64,000 nt of DNA from an uncultured Pseudomonadota bacterium (lineage in GTDB: Bacteria > Pseudomonadota > Gammaproteobacteria > Burkholderiales > JALYOK01), in assembly GCA_902826775.1 (NCBI GenBank), contig CADEHE010000004.1, positions 106,927 through 170,926 of the forward strand, read 5' to 3'. The notes under the pieces were generated by a model. It made no database searches. It worked only from the letters and a program-made list of their open reading frames with translations, and was not told where the DNA came from. The position numbers and the translations under genes are program-made. Shown one piece after another: positions 62,901 through 64,000 of the stretch; positions within the stretch are counted from its first letter, which is position 1, and each line of letters begins with the position of its first letter.

Positions 62901-64000
62901 GCGCCGAGTTGGTTGAAGTCGTGCAGCCAGCCGGTGGCGGAAAATGTCGTTTCCGCTTTGGGTAGGCGACTGTCCGCTGTGATGTTGGCGACGCCGCGGC
63001 GCAGTTCGATGCCGGCAGGCGCATCGGCCTTGGCGCGCGTGATGTATTGATCGACATTATCGATGGCGGCGCGGCCGAGCTGCTGCGGCTGCGCGAGATC
63101 CAGGCGCCAGGCGCGCGTGACGTTGCCGGTGATGGCATCTTGGATCGTATAGCCGCCGCCGTCGAAATCGAGCCAGATGTTGCGCTTGAGCGCGAGTTTG
63201 TCCGGTTGCGGCTCGGGATCGCCGCGCTTGGTTTGGTTGAATTTCATCGTCTCGCCGGGTTGCACGCGGTAGGCCGGAAAGCGCTTCCAATCCTGCGGCA
63301 AGGTAGTTTGCTGCGGGTCGACCGCCGGGACGCCTTCGACGCTGACCAGCCGCAACTCGTTGCGCGCATCGAACGCCCATACTTCATCTTCGCTCAGTTC
63401 CCTCAGTTCTTTCGACAGCGCGAGTTCGGCCACCGGCGCCATGCTGCGTGCAGCTAGTGTGATCTGCCATTGCCCCGGGCGGACTTGCACGCGCAGCTTG
63501 CCGTCGGCGTCGATGCGCGCCGGCAGCGTGGTGTCCAACGACAGCGGTGTGAATCCCGGCAGCAAGGCTTGCGGCAGGGTGACTTCCTGATTGCGACCGG
63601 CGGCGGTGAGATCGAGGTGGGTCGTGACGACGAGCGGGATATCGTCGCTAACCAAGCGATGCACGCGCACTTCGAGTTGCTGCGCTTCACCTTCGGCGCT
63701 GGCACGCGCCTTGAGCCACAGGCGCGAGTCCTGATCGAGTTGCGGCAGCGCGACGGCGGCGCCGTTGAGCGTCAGCGCGACCAAGCCCGTTTCCGGCGGC
63801 AGCGATAGGGACTCCGGCATTTGCGTCCAGACCAAATCACCGCTGATCGCGTGCTCGCCGGCGCCGAGGGTGACGCCGGGGCGCTGCTCGCGTGCGCTGA
63901 CCGGCACCGGCTTGCCATCGACTTTCACGTCTTGCGGCCAGAACTGGGGCTCGCCCGGCAGCGCTACCCATAGCGTGCGGAAAGTCGTGATGCTTTGCGT
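59954..64000 (-). CDS. Very large membrane protein, unrecognised, 5' end outside window
   Basis: At least 1,348 codons; the frame stays open through the right edge, so the GTG at 63928 is internal and the N-terminus is missing. The first about 400 visible residues are beta-rich with no membrane helix. About 400-520 has several hydrophobic helices (LLDLFLVLILTLATGKLFGW and following), then a Pro/Ala linker, two helices near 650-700, a second beta-rich 700-1090 region, and four or five C-terminal helices (from GPAILIWGVLIALLPIAYGL). The tail is basic. No enzyme motif seen; it could bind or scaffold an envelope component. I do not recognise the family. Confidence 0.7.
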   Translation of the reverse strand, partial: TQSITTFRTLWVALPGEPQFWPQDVKVDGKPVPVSAREQRPGVTLGAGEHAISGDLVWTQMPESLSLPPETGLVALTLNGAAVALPQLDQDSRLWLKARASAEGEAQQLEVRVHRLVSDDIPLVVTTHLDLTAAGRNQEVTLPQALLPGFTPLSLDTTLPARIDADGKLRVQVRPGQWQITLAARSMAPVAELALSKELRELSEDEVWAFDARNELRLVSVEGVPAVDPQQTTLPQDWKRFPAYRVQPGETMKFNQTKRGDPEPQPDKLALKRNIWLDFDGGGYTIQDAITGNVTRAWRLDLAQPQQLGRAAIDNVDQYITRAKADAPAGIELRRGVANITADSRLPKAETTFSATGWLHDFNQLGATLHLPPGWQLLHVSGADRAPSSWIERWTLLDLFLVLILTLATGKLFGWPWALVALIGMALSYHDADAPRWAWLNLLAAVALLRVLPDGRTKWLLSIYRWIALLSLIVLLVPFAVDQIRMLLYPVLEQPWQQVGESQSYDARRDMLAGAAAPATPPAAEPMAQEAEVAADATDAPVASIPPPAPPPLPSPKSSASRLGKMGPSKPGYEYRRQANQQLDSIDPNARIQTGPGLPSWQWREYPLVWSGPVQHTQQVKLWLLSPALTGLLTTVQMILLVLLFLRLAEVKRGFGNAASGASATLSALACAALLASFSISERAEAATPAVPPPDAESNPAPAVPPRLAGHNGALPDAELLQQLKQKLLAPPECLPACATLPRLRIEARGDALQLRIEAHAEVDAAVPLPGGANQWSPQRVLLDGKPAAALARGDGGTLWALVPKGVHQLALESSLNGRDAVQLGLPLHPQHVETNLDGWKLDGLNENGAAGESLLLTRLVSNSAAAAAGSADGETLPPFVVVERTLNLGLTWTVNTRVTRSNASRAPVLVEIPLLENESVTQSDIRIDNGSANVNLGPQTSEFEFLSALKIGAAIALKAPPANNQIHIWRLNLGPQWHAELSGIPVIHHQDNEANLMPQWRPWPGETVKIALTRPLGVDGQTLTIDRSLLQVAPGVRATDTTLSVSLRSSRGGNHSLTLPQGSTLLSVAINGQTQPIRLEGNLVRLPVTPGKQDVQIAWRENRGIARKFATSTVDVGVPNVNSTINLTMPPDRWTLFAGGLRVGPAILIWGVLIALLPIAYGLSRSGMTPLKWYHWFLLGIGLTQTSVPIAILVVGWFFAMATRQRYADAWEKKWLFNLRQIVLVIWTLLLISALFEAIRHGLLGMPEMQVAGNGSDAANLRWYHDRNPAQLPVAWAISVPLAAYRILMLLWALWLAYALLKWLRWGWECYSNAGIWRQLEWAKPKPRVNSRRIATKSTENTPQGEP

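Overview
This is a GC-rich bacterial chromosome segment with dense, mostly operonic genes. The gene set and order point to a betaproteobacterium: the housekeeping blocks trxB/ftsK-lolA-rarA-serS, ispD-ispF, tesA/ybbA-ybbP and bamD/rluD-pgeF, a class I PHA locus with PhaR and a phasin, and rimO beside phaR. The taxonomic call is an inference from gene content; there is no rRNA here, and I saw no tRNA, CRISPR array, insertion sequence or prophage.

Layout. 1-2.3 kb: dispersed repeats, then the minus-strand operon trxB-smr-purE. 2.4-7.4 kb: an accessory block (acyl-CoA synthetase, fused cytochrome c, SDR dehydrogenase, aldo/keto reductase, SufU-like scaffold) lying between trxB and ftsK. 7.5-10.5 kb: ftsK and lolA. 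10.6-19.1 kb: a second insertion between lolA and rarA, made of two secreted proteins, a nitrilase-family hydrolase, and a urea/amide-type ABC transporter with a permease-ATPase fusion plus a DUF1028 protein. A textbook NtrC site and a sigma-54 promoter precede the transporter, so this part looks like a nitrogen-scavenging unit. 19.1-23.9 kb: rarA, a seven-blade RCC1 surface protein, serS. 24-25.7 kb: ispD, ispF, thpR. 25.8-36 kb: signalling genes (a Ser/Thr kinase with a cyclic-nucleotide-binding domain and two REC-PAS-GGDEF-EAL proteins) around tesA/ybbA-ybbP. The two GGDEF-EAL proteins are paralogues that have lost function in different places: one lacks the receiver phospho-acceptor, the other lacks EAL catalytic residues.

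36.2-42.8 kb: a seven-gene minus-strand cluster carrying accessory genes usually annotated with arsenosugar synthesis (two glycosyltransferases, DUF547, TVP38, a MerA-like flavoprotein) plus an ATP-grasp enzyme and a DUF3047 protein; the radical-SAM and methyltransferase core genes are not in the window. 43-46.6 kb: bamD, rluD, pgeF and a ZIP metal transporter. 46.7-54.1 kb: the PHA locus (phaC, two tandem phaB, phasin, phaR, rimO, phaA) with several TTGTGC boxes that are candidate PhaR operators. 54.2-56 kb: an HDOD gene behind a near-perfect sigma-28 (flagellar) promoter, and a class II aldolase. 56.1-59.8 kb: copZ, gntK and copA, with a 455-bp gap that holds a strong promoter preceded by a perfect tandem 16-bp repeat, a chain of hairpins and an intrinsic terminator. 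This is the best candidate in the window for an undescribed element: a structured small RNA. 59.9 kb to the right edge: a very large unrecognised membrane protein whose 5' end lies outside the window.
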